A stretch of DNA of 64,000 bases from Meridianimarinicoccus roseus (GCF_003172915.1 NZ_QGKU01000038.1:62001-126000), one strand, 5' to 3'. Shown: positions 27,876 to 36,950, numbered from the stretch's first letter. The notes: a model not told the origin generated them from the letters alone. Program-made: numbers and translations.

Positions 27876-28254
27876 AAGGGCGCGGATGGCCGGATGACCG
27901 CGGGCGGCAACGTTCGAGGAAAGTCCGGACTCCATGAAGCGACGGTGCCGGGTAACGCCCGGCCGGGGAAACCCGAGGGACAGCGCCACAGAGAACAGAC
28001 CGCCGCGCTCTGGCGCGGCAAGGGTGAAACGGTGGGGTAAGAGCCCACCGCGGGGCTGGCAACAGCGTCGGCACGGCAAGCCCCACCGGGAGCAATGCCA
28101 AATAGGGGTCCCGCGCGGCGATCGCCGCAGGCCGCTTCAGCCCAGGGACCCGGGTTGGCAGCTAGAGCGCGTCGGCAACGGCGGGCCCAGAGGAATGGTC
28201 ATCCAAGGGGGCAACCCCTGGACAGAATCCGGCTTACAGGCCATCCGCGCAATT
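27876..28254 (+). ncRNA. rnpB: RNase P RNA (type A)
   Basis: Catalytic RNA that matures tRNA 5' ends. The P1 closing helix pairs GCGCGGATGGCC (27880-27891) with GGCCATCCGCGC (28239-28250), a perfect 12-bp match. The conserved core GAGGAAAGTCCGGACTCC is at 27916-27933, GGTAACGCC and GGGGAAACCC follow, and the 3' core ACAGAATCCGGCTTACAG is at 28222-28239. Ends are approximate. Any reading frames across this stretch are artefacts. Confidence 0.96.
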
Positions 28255-28379
28255 CGCCCTTCCGCTCTTGTCGGTCGAGGACGTGTGCCGACTTGTCGTC
28301 ACGGTGTGACAACCCGACCGCGCGTGCGGCCCCGGAACCTGCTATCGTTAGGTCGGAACTGACCGAGGGAGAGGATCCG

Positions 28380-29096
28380 ATGAGCTTTCTGAGAACACTT
28401 GCCACTGTCGCCGTCGGTGTGGCCGCGGCCAAGGGCGCGTCGAAATACAAGCAGATGGGCGGCATGGCAGGTCTGCAGGACATGTTCGCCGCGTCCGGTG
28501 GGACATCCGGCATGGTCGATCAACTTTCACAGATGGCCGAGAAGATGGGCGTGCCGGGCGCGGGCAACGCGATGCGCGACATGATGGCGAACTTCGGCGG
28601 AGGCTCGGGTGCGCAGCCCGAAGCGGCGGCGGCCGGCTTCGGCGGGCTGATGGCTGCGATGGGCGGGGCGGCGGCTGCCGGTGGCAAGCAGGCCGACGAT
28701 GTGATGGCGAGCCTGTTCAAGGGCACGCCGGTCGGCATGGCCGCCGAAGACAACGCGAAACTGATGATCCGCGCGATGATCCAGGCCGCCAAGGCCGACG
28801 GAGAGATCGACGCCGCCGAACAGCAGACCATCCTCGACGCGATCAAGGACAGCGCCCCCGAAGAGGTCGCCTTCGTGAAGGCCGAACTGGCCGCCCCGGT
28901 GGACGCCATGGCGCTGGCGCAGGACACGGGCGATGCGATGAAGGCGCAGGTCTATTCCACCTCGCTCATGGCGATCCGCGTCGATCACGAGCATGAGGTC
29001 GCGTATCTGCGGCAGCTCGCCGACGGGCTTGGCCTTGACCGGGCAACGCGTGATCGGGTCCATGCCGCGATGGGCGTGCCGCCGCTGCCTGCGTAA
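28380..29096 (+). CDS. DUF533 / TerB-like protein
   Basis: 238 residues of the YebE/DUF533 family. The N-terminal half is Gly/Ala/Met-rich; the C-terminal TerB-like helical domain runs from about residue 105 (NAKLMIRAMIQAAKADGEIDAAEQ) to the end (QLADGLGLDRATRDRVHAAM). The acidic DGEID turn is the TerB metal-site type. The ATG at 28380 follows GAGGGAGAGGATCCG. Inner-membrane-associated members are stress-linked; role here unknown. Confidence 0.8.
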   Translation: MSFLRTLATVAVGVAAAKGASKYKQMGGMAGLQDMFAASGGTSGMVDQLSQMAEKMGVPGAGNAMRDMMANFGGGSGAQPEAAAAGFGGLMAAMGGAAAAGGKQADDVMASLFKGTPVGMAAEDNAKLMIRAMIQAAKADGEIDAAEQQTILDAIKDSAPEEVAFVKAELAAPVDAMALAQDTGDAMKAQVYSTSLMAIRVDHEHEVAYLRQLADGLGLDRATRDRVHAAMGVPPLPA

Positions 29097-29207
29097 GCCT
29101 TTGGCGGGCGTGTGCCGAAACGCGCTTGACACGCCCACGGCCATCCTTAAAAGGCGGGGTTCAAGGATTTCGCGGGTGGCAAGACCGCCCGGTTGAGGAG
29201 TGTTGAA

Positions 29208-29375
29208 ATGGCGAAGCCGACCACAATCAAGATCCGCCTGAACTCGACCGCGGGCACCGGCCACTTCTACGTGACCAAGAAGAACGCCCGCACCATGACC
29301 GAGAAGATGGTGATGAAGAAATACGATCCCGTCGCGCGCAAGCACGTCGACTACAAGGAAGGCAAGATCAAGTAA
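29208..29375 (+). CDS. rpmG: 50S ribosomal protein L33
   Basis: 55 residues, [20 protein letters not shown] start, [23 protein letters not shown] end; the cysteine-free type of L33. The ATG at 29208 follows GAGGAG. A strong intrinsic terminator starts 26 bases after the stop. Confidence 0.97.
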   Translation: MAKPTTIKIRLNSTAGTGHFYVTKKNARTMTEKMVMKKYDPVARKHVDYKEGKIK

Positions 29376-29401
29376 TCTTGCCCCTTTCGGGACAGCCTTC
29401 G

Positions 29402-29430
29402 GGGTCGCGCGTGAGCGCGGCCCTTTTTTT
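29402..29430 (+). terminator. Intrinsic terminator of rpmG
   Basis: Nine-pair stem (GGGTCGCGC 29402-29410, GCGCGGCCC 29415-29423, one G-T pair) with GTGA loop, followed at once by seven T (29424-29430). Confidence 0.9.
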
Positions 29431-29447
29431 GTGCAGGGGACCTGCCA

Positions 29448-29954
29448 TGATCAGCGGTCTTTCGCTGCGCGTCTCGGGCCGGGGCGATATCGCGGCCATG
29501 ATGCGCTTCTGGCGCGCACTCGTCCGGCATTGCTGAAGAACAACTCTGCACCTTCGCAGCTGGTCATGGCACTGCCCCTGATCAGCTGCCCACAGCCCGC
29601 CTTGGTTGCAGCCCGCCTTGGTGACCTGCGGCAGTTGCCAAGGTGGTCGAGGATGCCGCGGGCATGTCGTAGCGTGAGGGTGGACCGCGCAGGGCTGCCC
29701 TGTGGTCGGCAGCGGCCATGTTCGCCGCGTCGTGACTGACCACAGGCGCACGCGGCATGGCATCGGGCGGGTTTTGATGGCCCGCGTTCTGGCCGATGCG
29801 GCGCATGCTCGGCTTGAACAGTTGGGCTGGCTGTCCACCCGCAGTCGCGCGCCGTTCCAGTACAAGATGGGCTCGATGTGGTGGGCTCGGTGGATGTGCC
29901 GCTGTGCCGTGGCATCGTGTGTTCCCGTCGGCGGCGATGTTGCGCGCCCTGTGA
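29448..29954 (+). pseudogene. Decayed GNAT acetyltransferase gene
   Basis: Conceptual translation in shifting frames gives a GNAT N-acetyltransferase. It starts MISGLSLRVSGRGDIAAM at 29448, moves to frame 1 (DALLARTRPALLKNNSAPSQ), then through a frame with an in-frame TGA (HVVA*GWTAQGCPVVGSG), the acetyl-CoA loop region RRVVTDHRRTRHGIGRVLMA, LGWLSTR, and ends VVGSVDVPLCRGIV then FPSAAMLRAL and a TGA at 29954. At least four frame breaks and one stop are needed. A 14-bp direct repeat (29593-29606 and 29609-29622) marks one small duplication. It cannot make an active enzyme. Confidence 0.75.
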
Positions 29955-29997
29955 TGTCGCGCCTGCGCCTCCATCGCGGTGCAAGCCCCCCTGAACG

Positions 29998-30024
29998 AAA
30001 AGAGCCAGCCCGAAGGCTGGCTCT
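29998..30024 (-). terminator. Intrinsic terminator of Bax-inhibitor gene
   Basis: On the minus strand a 10-bp perfect stem AGAGCCAGCC / GGCTGGCTCT with a TTCG loop (30024-30001) runs into TTTT (through 29998). It lies 22 bases after the stop of the Bax inhibitor-1 gene. Confidence 0.85.
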
Positions 30025-30046
30025 GTAGGTGTGTTCCAGTCCGCGC

Positions 30047-30823
30047 TTATTCGCGGTTGCCAAGGAATTGCAGCAGGAACATGAACATGTTGATGAAGTC
30101 CAGGTAGAGCCGCAGTGCGCCCATGATCGCGGCTTTGCCAAGCCATTCCTGATCGCCCGACTGGGCCATCTGGATGTACTCGTTCTTGATGCTCTGCGTG
30201 TCATAAGCCGTCAGGCCTGCGAAGATTAGCACCCCGATGACGGAGATGGCGAATTGCAAGGCCGAGGAAGCCACGAAGATGTTGATGATCGACGCGATGA
30301 TCAGACCGATCAGGCCCATCATCAGGAACGTGCCCATCGCGCTCAGATCCTTCTTCGTCGTGTAGCCGTAAAGGCTGAGCGACGCGAAGGCGATCGAAGT
30401 CACGAGGAACGTGGTCACGATCGACACGCCCGTGAACACCAGGAAGATGGAGCTGATCGACAAGCCCATTACCGCGGCGAAGGCGTAGAACACGGTTTGC
30501 GCGGTCGCGGCCGACATGCGGTTGATCCCGGCGCTGAAGCCGAAAACGAACAGCAACGGCGCGAACATGATCAGCCATTTGAGCGGCGAGGCGTAGATCG
30601 CGGCGCCCATGCCGGTCAGGTACGTGTCAGGCCCAAGCTGGTAGGCGGTCGGCACGTCCGACACGGCCAGTCCGGCCACGGCCCACGACACGAGTGCGGT
30701 GATGAGCATCCCCACCGACATCGTGCCGTAGACCTTGTTCATGTGGGCGCGAAGCCCTTCGTCGATCTGTGCGGTGCGCGTTCCGGCCGCGGCCCCGGCA
30801 CGGATCGTGTTGTAGTCAGCCAT
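30047..30823 (-). CDS. Bax inhibitor-1/YccA-family membrane protein
   Basis: 258 residues with about seven membrane segments after a soluble N terminus. Family marks are LRAHMNKVYGTMSVGMLITA (about 24-43), a FGFSAGINRMSAATAQTVFYAF segment and the C-terminal LTAYDTQSIKNEY. Members act as calcium-leak channels or regulate membrane proteases. ATG at 30823 follows GGAGGGATCAC. Single gene with its own terminator. Confidence 0.9.
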   Translation of the reverse strand: MADYNTIRAGAAAGTRTAQIDEGLRAHMNKVYGTMSVGMLITALVSWAVAGLAVSDVPTAYQLGPDTYLTGMGAAIYASPLKWLIMFAPLLFVFGFSAGINRMSAATAQTVFYAFAAVMGLSISSIFLVFTGVSIVTTFLVTSIAFASLSLYGYTTKKDLSAMGTFLMMGLIGLIIASIINIFVASSALQFAISVIGVLIFAGLTAYDTQSIKNEYIQMAQSGDQEWLGKAAIMGALRLYLDFINMFMFLLQFLGNRE

Positions 30824-30995
30824 GTGATCCCTCCTGTAAAACTCGGGTCGCGCCCTTGCGGGTCGCGGACTTGAATTGAATATCGGCAACCAGATATGCC
30901 TTTTCAAGGACGACGCAGGCTCCACATGGGCGATTTTGCCGAAAATCGGACGCTCCACCGCACATGCCGCGATGTTGGGCGCCGTAGACGAGCGG

Positions 30996-31955
30996 TCAGG
31001 GCGTGATGACCACCTTGCCGGTCGATCTCCGGGTGCGCAGCAACTCCAGCCCGTCGGCAGCCTGCTCCAGCGGCAGCCGATGGCTGACATGTGGATGCAG
31101 TCCCCCAGCCTCGTGCAGTGCGAACAGATCCGCGAGAGAGCGGGTCAGCACCTCGGGCGCGAAGCCAAGGTAGCCGCCCCAGTACAGACCGTGCACGGTG
31201 ATGTTCTTGACCAGCAGGTAATTGGCGGGGATCTGCGGCACCGCGCCGGCCGCGAAGCCGATCACCAGAACCCGCGCGCCGGGCCGACAGGCCCGCAACG
31301 CCGCACTGAACTGCGGATCGCCTACCGCGTCATAGACCACGTTGACGCCGCCCATCGCCTTCAGGCGGTCTTTCAGGTCAGGCGCATCGCTGTCCAGCAC
31401 CTCGTGCGCGCCGGCGTTGCGGGCAATCTCCAGCTTGTCGGCTCCGCGCGCCGCTGCGATGACCCGCGCGCCCAACCTTGCGCCCAGTTCCACGGCCGTC
31501 AGCCCGACACCGCCCGCGGCACCCAGCACCAGAAGTGTCTCGCCCTCCTGCAGTGCGGCCCGGTGGACCAGCGCGAGGTGCGAGGTGCCATAGGCGATCT
31601 GGAACGCGGCGGCGTCCACGTCGCTCATGCCACCGGGTAACGGCACGCAACGCGCAGCGGGCACGCAGCACAGGTCCGCCAGCCCCCCGGTGCCGGGAAA
31701 GGCGGCGACCCGGTCGCCGACCTTCAGGCTGTCGACACTCGCTCCCAGCCGCGTGACCGTGCCCGCGACTTCCATTCCCAGCGTGATCGGAAGCTGCGGC
31801 TTTTCCTGGTACTTTCCGTCGATCATCAGAAGGTCGGCGTGGTTCAGCCCGCAGGCCGCGACGGCGATCTGCACCTCTCCCGGCCCCGGATCAGGGTCCG
31901 CGACGGTCACGAGTTCCGGGGTCGCACCGAAGCTGGGAAGGACGAAAGCGCGCAT
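30996..31955 (-). CDS. Quinone oxidoreductase / MDR-family alcohol dehydrogenase
   Basis: 319-residue zinc-independent medium-chain reductase. The N-terminal GroES-like domain has VAACGLNHADLLMIDGKYQ and LGMEVAGTVTRLG; the Rossmann domain has LVLGAAGGVGLTAVELG (about 143-159), and YDAVGDPQFSAALR follows. NADPH:quinone reductase is the usual label; the true substrate is open. The start at 31955 gives the canonical MRAFVLPSFG; the longer frame adds 15 unrelated residues. Confidence 0.85.
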   Translation of the reverse strand: MRAFVLPSFGATPELVTVADPDPGPGEVQIAVAACGLNHADLLMIDGKYQEKPQLPITLGMEVAGTVTRLGASVDSLKVGDRVAAFPGTGGLADLCCVPAARCVPLPGGMSDVDAAAFQIAYGTSHLALVHRAALQEGETLLVLGAAGGVGLTAVELGARLGARVIAAARGADKLEIARNAGAHEVLDSDAPDLKDRLKAMGGVNVVYDAVGDPQFSAALRACRPGARVLVIGFAAGAVPQIPANYLLVKNITVHGLYWGGYLGFAPEVLTRSLADLFALHEAGGLHPHVSHRLPLEQAADGLELLRTRRSTGKVVITP

Positions 31956-32058
31956 GGCGACTCCTTGAAACTGGCGTTCATCAATTAACCAACGAGTCAA
32001 CTATGGGGCGTCATGCCCTAACAAGTTGAGTGGTTTTCGAGATAAAACCAGTAGACCG

Positions 32059-32081
32059 AAACGGGCACCAGCCCCGTTTTT
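32059..32081 (+). terminator. Orphan terminator upstream of XRE gene
   Basis: AAACGGG (32059-32065) pairs with CCCGTTT (32073-32079) and five T follow (32077-32081). No gene ends here on the plus strand: the nearest feature upstream is the start of the divergent oxidoreductase. It may end a small RNA or attenuate the XRE mRNA, whose ATG is 130 bases on. Confidence 0.5.
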
Positions 32082-32209
32082 CTGATGAAAACGCATCCCG
32101 GTATGGAGAACCTGCATTTGCGGGTGCGGTCGGTCTGTGTCCACGGTCAACCGGCGTTCGGAAAGCGCGGCGAGGCCATAATGAGTTCGACGTTTCAAGG
32201 AGTCAGATA

Positions 32210-32470
32210 ATGCCCCATCCAGTTGATATCCATGTCGGGCGGGTCATCCGCCAGATCCGGCGCGAGGCCGGCTTCACCCAGCAGCACCTTGCCGAACGGG
32301 TCGGGATCAAGTTCCAGCAGATCCAGAAATACGAAACCGGCGCGAACCGCGTCAGCGCTTCGCGGCTTTGGGAAATCTCGCGGGTTCTGGGCGTGCCGGT
32401 CAGCGCGTTCTTTGAAGGCTTCGCGCCGGAAAAGCACCACAACGGCCAGCACGAGCAGACTGAAGCGTGA
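32210..32470 (+). CDS. XRE-family helix-turn-helix regulator
   Basis: 86 residues, nearly all one HTH_3 domain: VGRVIRQIRREAGFTQQHLA, VGIKFQQIQKYETGANRVSA and LWEISRVLGVPVSAFFEGF. Such small XRE proteins are common in Rhodobacteraceae; targets unknown. The ATG at 32210 follows CAAGGAGTCAGATA. The spacer 31956-32209 holds the orphan terminator. Confidence 0.85.
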   Translation: MPHPVDIHVGRVIRQIRREAGFTQQHLAERVGIKFQQIQKYETGANRVSASRLWEISRVLGVPVSAFFEGFAPEKHHNGQHEQTEA

Positions 32471-32542
32471 AAACGCGCTGCAAGGCGTGACAGCATCCAA
32501 AGCAGGGCGTATTGAGGCGGGGTTTGAGTACAGGCCCCGCCC

Positions 32543-33355
32543 ATGCTGTCCGACCCCAAAACCGACGCCGACCTGCGCCACGCGCTGATCGCCACCGCGC
32601 ACGCGCTGGCTGACGCGGCAGCCCCCGTCACGCTTGGCGGTTTTCGCAGTGCGGGGCTGCACACCGACAACAAGCTCGATCGCGGGTTCGACCCGGTGAC
32701 CGAGGCGGACCGCGCCGCGGAACGCGCCATGCGCGACGAGCTGGCGCGCCTGCGCCCGGACGATGCCATCCTCGGCGAGGAATATGGCCACAAAGCCGGA
32801 ACGACCGGGCTGACCTGGGTGCTCGACCCGATCGACGGGACGCGCGGATACATTTCAGGCACGCCGACATGGGGCACGCTGATCGCCGTGAACGGGACGC
32901 AGGGGCCGATTTTCGGCCTGATCGACCAGCCCTATACGGGCGAGCGATTCGTCGGCGGCTTCGGAAATGCCCAACTCTTGCGCGATCAATCGCGGATTGC
33001 GCTCCGCACCAAGGTTAACGATGCCCTCGGCGCGGCAATACTGTTTACCACCTTCCCTGAAATCGGGACCCCGCAGGACCGCGAAGCCTTCACCCGCGTG
33101 GCCGATAGCTGCCGCCTCGTACGCTATGGGATGGACTGCTACGCATACGCGCTGCTGGCCGCCGGACAGATCGACCTGGTGATCGAGGCCGGACTGAACG
33201 CCTATGACATCGCCGCCCCCATCGCGGTGATCGAAGCGGCGGGCGGCGTCGTCACAAACTGGGAGGGCGGGCCGGTGCATGACGGCGGGCGGGCCGTCGC
33301 GGCGGCCAACCCGGCGTTGCACCGGGCCGCCCTCGACCTGCTGGCAGCAGGCTGA
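32543..33355 (+). CDS. hisN: Histidinol-phosphatase, inositol-monophosphatase type
   Basis: 270 residues of the IMPase family in its HisN branch, expected to dephosphorylate histidinol phosphate. Metal-binding motifs are GEEYGHK (about 79-85), WVLDPIDGTRGYISG (about 92-106) and the C-terminal AYDIAAPIAVIEAAGG (about 220-235). One base separates its stop from the next gene. Other phosphomonoesters are possible substrates; histidine genes are not in the window. Confidence 0.82.
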   Translation: MLSDPKTDADLRHALIATAHALADAAAPVTLGGFRSAGLHTDNKLDRGFDPVTEADRAAERAMRDELARLRPDDAILGEEYGHKAGTTGLTWVLDPIDGTRGYISGTPTWGTLIAVNGTQGPIFGLIDQPYTGERFVGGFGNAQLLRDQSRIALRTKVNDALGAAILFTTFPEIGTPQDREAFTRVADSCRLVRYGMDCYAYALLAAGQIDLVIEAGLNAYDIAAPIAVIEAAGGVVTNWEGGPVHDGGRAVAAANPALHRAALDLLAAG

Positions 33356-33356
33356 C

Positions 33357-34700
33357 ATGGCGCGCCTGCTGGTTCGCAACGCCGATGTCCTCGTCACGAT
33401 GGACGATGCGCGGCGCGAGATCGCCGGAGCGGACCTGTTGTGCGAGGACGGGATCATCACCGCCATCGGCCATGGCCTGACCGCGCCAGAGGCAGAGGTG
33501 CTGGACGCGCGCGGCTGCGTCGTCACACCGGGGCTGGTCAACACGCATCACCATCTGTTTCAGACACTCACGCGCGGCGTGCCGGGCGGGCAGGACGCGC
33601 TGCTGTTCGGCTGGCTGTCCACGCTCTACCCGATCTGGGCGCGTTTTACGCCGGACCACGTGTACACCTCAGCGGTGGTCGGGCTGGCGGAACTGGCGCT
33701 CAGCGGCTGCACGTTGACATCGGACCATCTGTACCTGTTCCTCAACGGGGCGCGGCTGGACGACAGCATCGCCGCCGTGCAAGAGGTTGGTGTGCGCCTT
33801 CTGGCGACGCGCGGGTCGATGAGCATCGGCCAGAGCGACGGCGGGCTGCCGCCGGACAGCCTGGTGGAACGCGAGGCCGACATTCTCGACGACTGCATCC
33901 GCGTGATCGACCGTTTCCACGATCCGCGCCCCGGCGCGATGATCCAGGTCGGCGTCGCGCCGTGTTCGCCATTCTCGGTCAGCCGCGAGTTGATGCGGGA
34001 CGCCGCCCTGCTGGCCCGCGACAAGGGCGTGCGCCTGCACACGCACCTGGCCGAGAACGATGAAGATGTGGCCTACAGCCTGGAAAGGTTTGGCTGCCGG
34101 CCTGGTCAGTATGCCGAGGATCTTGGCTGGACCGGCTTGGACGTGTGGCACGCCCATTGCGTGAAGCTGGACCGGGACGAGATCGCGCTGTTCGCCCGTA
34201 CCGGCACCGGCGTCGCCCATTGCCCCTGTTCCAATTGCCGCCTCGGATCGGGCATCGCGCCGGTGCGGGCGATGCGCGATGCGGGCGTTGAGGTCGGGCT
34301 GGGCGTGGATGGATCGGCCAGCAACGATGCCGGGAACCTTGTGCTGGAAGCGCGGCAAGCGCTGCTGCTGCAACGTGTGGCGTGCGGGGCGGATGCGATC
34401 GGCGCCCGCGAGGTGCTTGAGATCGCCACACGGGGCGGGGCAGCGGTGCTGGGTCGGTCCGACCTCGGGCAGCTTGTGCCGGGAATGCGTGCCGACATCG
34501 CGATCTGGGACATGACCGCCATCGCGTCCAGCGGGGCGTGGGACAAGGTGGCGGCGCTGGTGCTGTCCGGGCCAACGGCCGTGCGCGACCTGCTGGTCGA
34601 GGGGCGCCCGGTGGTCCGGGACGGCACGCTCACGACGCTGGACCTGCCCGCTGCGCTGGACCGGCAGGCGGGACTGTTGCGCGCGCTGATGGCGGGTTGA
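33357..34700 (+). CDS. 8-oxoguanine deaminase-like amidohydrolase
   Basis: Amidohydrolase of 447 residues that should deaminate 8-oxoguanine (or a related oxidised purine or triazine). Metal ligands are in PGLVNTHHHLFQTLTRG (about 57-73), HTHLAENDEDVAY (about 228-240), HAHCVKL and GVDGSASNDAGNL (about 318-330). SGCTLTSDHLYLF and CPCSNCRLGSGIAPVR match 8-oxoguanine deaminases closely. The start at 33357 follows the hisN stop by one base; the overlapping longer frame is not used. Confidence 0.8.
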   Translation: MARLLVRNADVLVTMDDARREIAGADLLCEDGIITAIGHGLTAPEAEVLDARGCVVTPGLVNTHHHLFQTLTRGVPGGQDALLFGWLSTLYPIWARFTPDHVYTSAVVGLAELALSGCTLTSDHLYLFLNGARLDDSIAAVQEVGVRLLATRGSMSIGQSDGGLPPDSLVEREADILDDCIRVIDRFHDPRPGAMIQVGVAPCSPFSVSRELMRDAALLARDKGVRLHTHLAENDEDVAYSLERFGCRPGQYAEDLGWTGLDVWHAHCVKLDRDEIALFARTGTGVAHCPCSNCRLGSGIAPVRAMRDAGVEVGLGVDGSASNDAGNLVLEARQALLLQRVACGADAIGAREVLEIATRGGAAVLGRSDLGQLVPGMRADIAIWDMTAIASSGAWDKVAALVLSGPTAVRDLLVEGRPVVRDGTLTTLDLPAALDRQAGLLRALMAG

Positions 34701-34835
34701 GTTCCGCGCGCCGCACGATTTCGTGAACACGATGGTCGCAGGGGTGGTCGCAGCGCCGCCGGGGCGCGACTATGTCGGTTCCATGCGCGCTCCGACGGAG
34801 CGTGCGCGACAACGGAATTCAGGAAGGAAGACGTC

Positions 34836-35258
34836 ATGAAACGCACCGGAACCGCCCATTGGGAAGGCGATCTGAAGACCGGCACAGGCCTTGTGTCCAC
34901 CCAGAGCGGGGTTCTGAAGGACTCGCGCTACGGCTTCGGCACCCGGTTCGAGGACGGGCCCGGCACCAACCCGGAAGAGCTGATCGGCGCGGCCCATGCC
35001 GGGTGCTACTCGATGGCCCTGTCAATGATCCTGGGCGAGCACGGCCTGACCGCCGACGCGATCGACACCAAGGCCACCGTGAGCCTTGAGCAGGTCGATG
35101 GCGGATTCGCGGTCACGAAGATCCATCTCGACGTTGAGGCTACGATCCCCGGCGCAAGTGAGGACGCTTTCCGCGAGGCGACAGAGGCGGCCAAAGTCGG
35201 CTGCCCGATTTCCAAGCTGATGACAGCCGAGATCACGATGTCGGCCAAGCTCAAGTAA
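34836..35258 (+). CDS. osmC: OsmC-family peroxiredoxin
   Basis: Thiol peroxidase of 140 residues that detoxifies organic hydroperoxides. The redox cysteines are in GAAHAGCYSMALS (about residue 57) and GCPISKLMTA (about 122); NPEELIGAAHAG is family-typical. ATG follows AGGAAGGAAGACGTC. OsmC rather than Ohr by the MKRTGTAHWEGDLKTG N terminus. Single gene, ended by a hairpin. Confidence 0.9.
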   Translation: MKRTGTAHWEGDLKTGTGLVSTQSGVLKDSRYGFGTRFEDGPGTNPEELIGAAHAGCYSMALSMILGEHGLTADAIDTKATVSLEQVDGGFAVTKIHLDVEATIPGASEDAFREATEAAKVGCPISKLMTAEITMSAKLK

Positions 35259-35293
35259 TGCTTGTAGCCCGGTGCGCCGGGCTTGAGACGACG

Positions 35294-35329
35294 GGGGCGC
35301 CATGCGGTCACACGCGCGGCGCCCCTTTT
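35294..35329 (+). terminator. Terminator after osmC
   Basis: GGGGCGCC (35294-35301) pairs with GGCGCCCC (35318-35325), then TTTT. A second hairpin AGCCCGG/CCGGGCT lies just before it at 35266-35283 without a T run. Confidence 0.75.
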
Positions 35330-35372
35330 GCGTATGGCCGGTTGGGGCACACAACATGGCCGCGCCACGCTG

Positions 35373-36155
35373 TCACGCGCAGGGGATGTCGTCCCGCGCG
35401 GCGGCATCCACCATCCGCGCCACTTCTGGCTCGGGGCGCTGGCCAACGGCAAGCGTGCCACCGATCACGAGAGCGGGCGTGCCGGGAATCCCGAAGCCCC
35501 GCGCCAGACCGAGGCTCTGGGCCACGCGCGCTGTCACGGGGGGACTGTCCATCGCGGCCAGCAGTTCCGGCCCGTCGATCCCGAGCCCGTCGGCCAGTTG
35601 AGCGATATAGGCAGGATCGGGTTGCAGCCGCGCACGGTGTAGCCGTGCGCGCATGGCATCGCCCTTGTCCTGAAGCGCGGCGGCCGCCACGGCACGCGCT
35701 GCGCTGCGCGACGCCTGACCAAGCAGCGGCAGGTCGTGCCACGTCATCGACACCGAGCCGGGCGCGAGATCGGGCAGCCAGCGTTCCATGGTCCGGCAAT
35801 AGGGACAGTTGATGTCGGTGAAGAAGGCCAGCGGCACAGTGCCGGGCGCGATCCCGTCCCGGAATAGCGCAGCGCACAGCGCCGGGCCGGGCGCGGGCAT
35901 GGCGGCGGGTGCGATCGCATCGGGGTCAGCCTCACCCAGACCTGCGAACGGGTTCGGGCCGGTGACCGCGCCATTGGGCAGACGCGTGAATCCCTGCACG
36001 TCCGGGTGCGGTTCGAGTCCGGGCAGTGGGGCGAGCCGCTGCCACAGGCGTGGCAGCGCCAGCAGCCCCAGCGCGGCGGCACCGAAGACCAGCAGCCCAC
36101 GCCGACCCTTGCGCGGTGCGTCATGCGCAGGACCGGATGGCTGCGGTGCGGTCAT
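35373..36155 (-). CDS. DsbA-like thioredoxin-fold protein, membrane-anchored
   Basis: 260 residues. A signal anchor follows a basic N terminus (RKGRRGLLVFGAAALGLLAL, about 16-35). The thioredoxin domain carries FFTDINCPYCRTMERWL with a CPYC active site (about residue 118) and the cis-proline in GIPGTPALVIGG. A periplasmic disulfide role is likely. It starts 7 bases after the ilvH stop, so is probably co-transcribed although functionally unrelated. Confidence 0.78.
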   Translation of the reverse strand: MTAPQPSGPAHDAPRKGRRGLLVFGAAALGLLALPRLWQRLAPLPGLEPHPDVQGFTRLPNGAVTGPNPFAGLGEADPDAIAPAAMPAPGPALCAALFRDGIAPGTVPLAFFTDINCPYCRTMERWLPDLAPGSVSMTWHDLPLLGQASRSAARAVAAAALQDKGDAMRARLHRARLQPDPAYIAQLADGLGIDGPELLAAMDSPPVTARVAQSLGLARGFGIPGTPALVIGGTLAVGQRPEPEVARMVDAAARDDIPCA

Positions 36156-36162
36156 CGCGTGG

Positions 36163-36732
36163 TCAGGTCGCGCCCGGCCCGCGCGACAAAGCGGCAACGC
36201 CGGTCCGCGCGACCTCCACCAATCCAAGCGGACGCATCAGGTCGGCGAAGGCGTCCACCTTTTCGGGTGTGCCGGTGATCTCGAACACGAACGACCCGAG
36301 CGACGTGTCCACCACCTTGGCGCGGAAGATGTCGGCAAGGCGCAGCGCTTCGACCCGCTTCTCGCCCGTGCCGCGCACCTTGATCAGGGCCAGTTCTCGT
36401 TCCACCGCTGCGCCCTCGACCGTCAGGTCATGAACTTCGTGTACCGGGACCATGCGTTCCAGCTGCGCCTTGATCTGTTCGATGACCTGCGGCGTGCCGG
36501 TGGTGACGATGGTGATCCGCGAGCGGTGGCCCTCGTGGTCGATCTCGGCGACCGTCAGGCTGTCGATGTTGTAGCCGCGGCCGGAGAACAGGCCGATCAC
36601 CCGGGCGAGCACACCCGCCTCGTTGTCGACCACGACGGCCAGCGTGTGGCGTTCCAGTTCTTCGGACAGATGCGAGCGCAGGTCGTAGGCCGAGTGTTTC
36701 GATGTGCCTTTTTCGATGGCGAGCGGTGACAT
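36163..36732 (-). CDS. ilvH: Acetolactate synthase small subunit
   Basis: Regulatory subunit of acetohydroxyacid synthase, 189 residues. N-terminal ACT domain HTLAVVVDNEAGVLARVIGL (about 29-48) binds valine; GRGYNIDSLTVAEIDH and ELALIKVRGT follow. Start ATG at 36732. Unusually, it is not adjacent to ilvI: about 1 kb with two other genes lies between them, one on the opposite strand. Confidence 0.95.
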   Translation of the reverse strand: MSPLAIEKGTSKHSAYDLRSHLSEELERHTLAVVVDNEAGVLARVIGLFSGRGYNIDSLTVAEIDHEGHRSRITIVTTGTPQVIEQIKAQLERMVPVHEVHDLTVEGAAVERELALIKVRGTGEKRVEALRLADIFRAKVVDTSLGSFVFEITGTPEKVDAFADLMRPLGLVEVARTGVAALSRGPGAT

Positions 36733-36950
36733 GGCGTGTGGTCCTTTCAGGCGGCGGCGGGAAGCCCGCGCAGTGTTACAGGTTCGGCCCGCGAAAGGCA
36801 GGCGAATTGTTTCAGTCTGACCCCGCGGGAGGGGAAATCCGCGCACGCGGGATCGCGGGGCATCACAGCGGAGTGTGAGGGGTATCCCGGTTCCGGAAAC
36901 GCGCGCAGAGTGACGCCATCCGACACAGAACCTTGAGGGAAAACAGGACC

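Noticed and set aside
27934-28362. Protein-coding frames over rnpB
   Set aside because: The stretch is RNase P RNA, with P1 pairing and both conserved cores.
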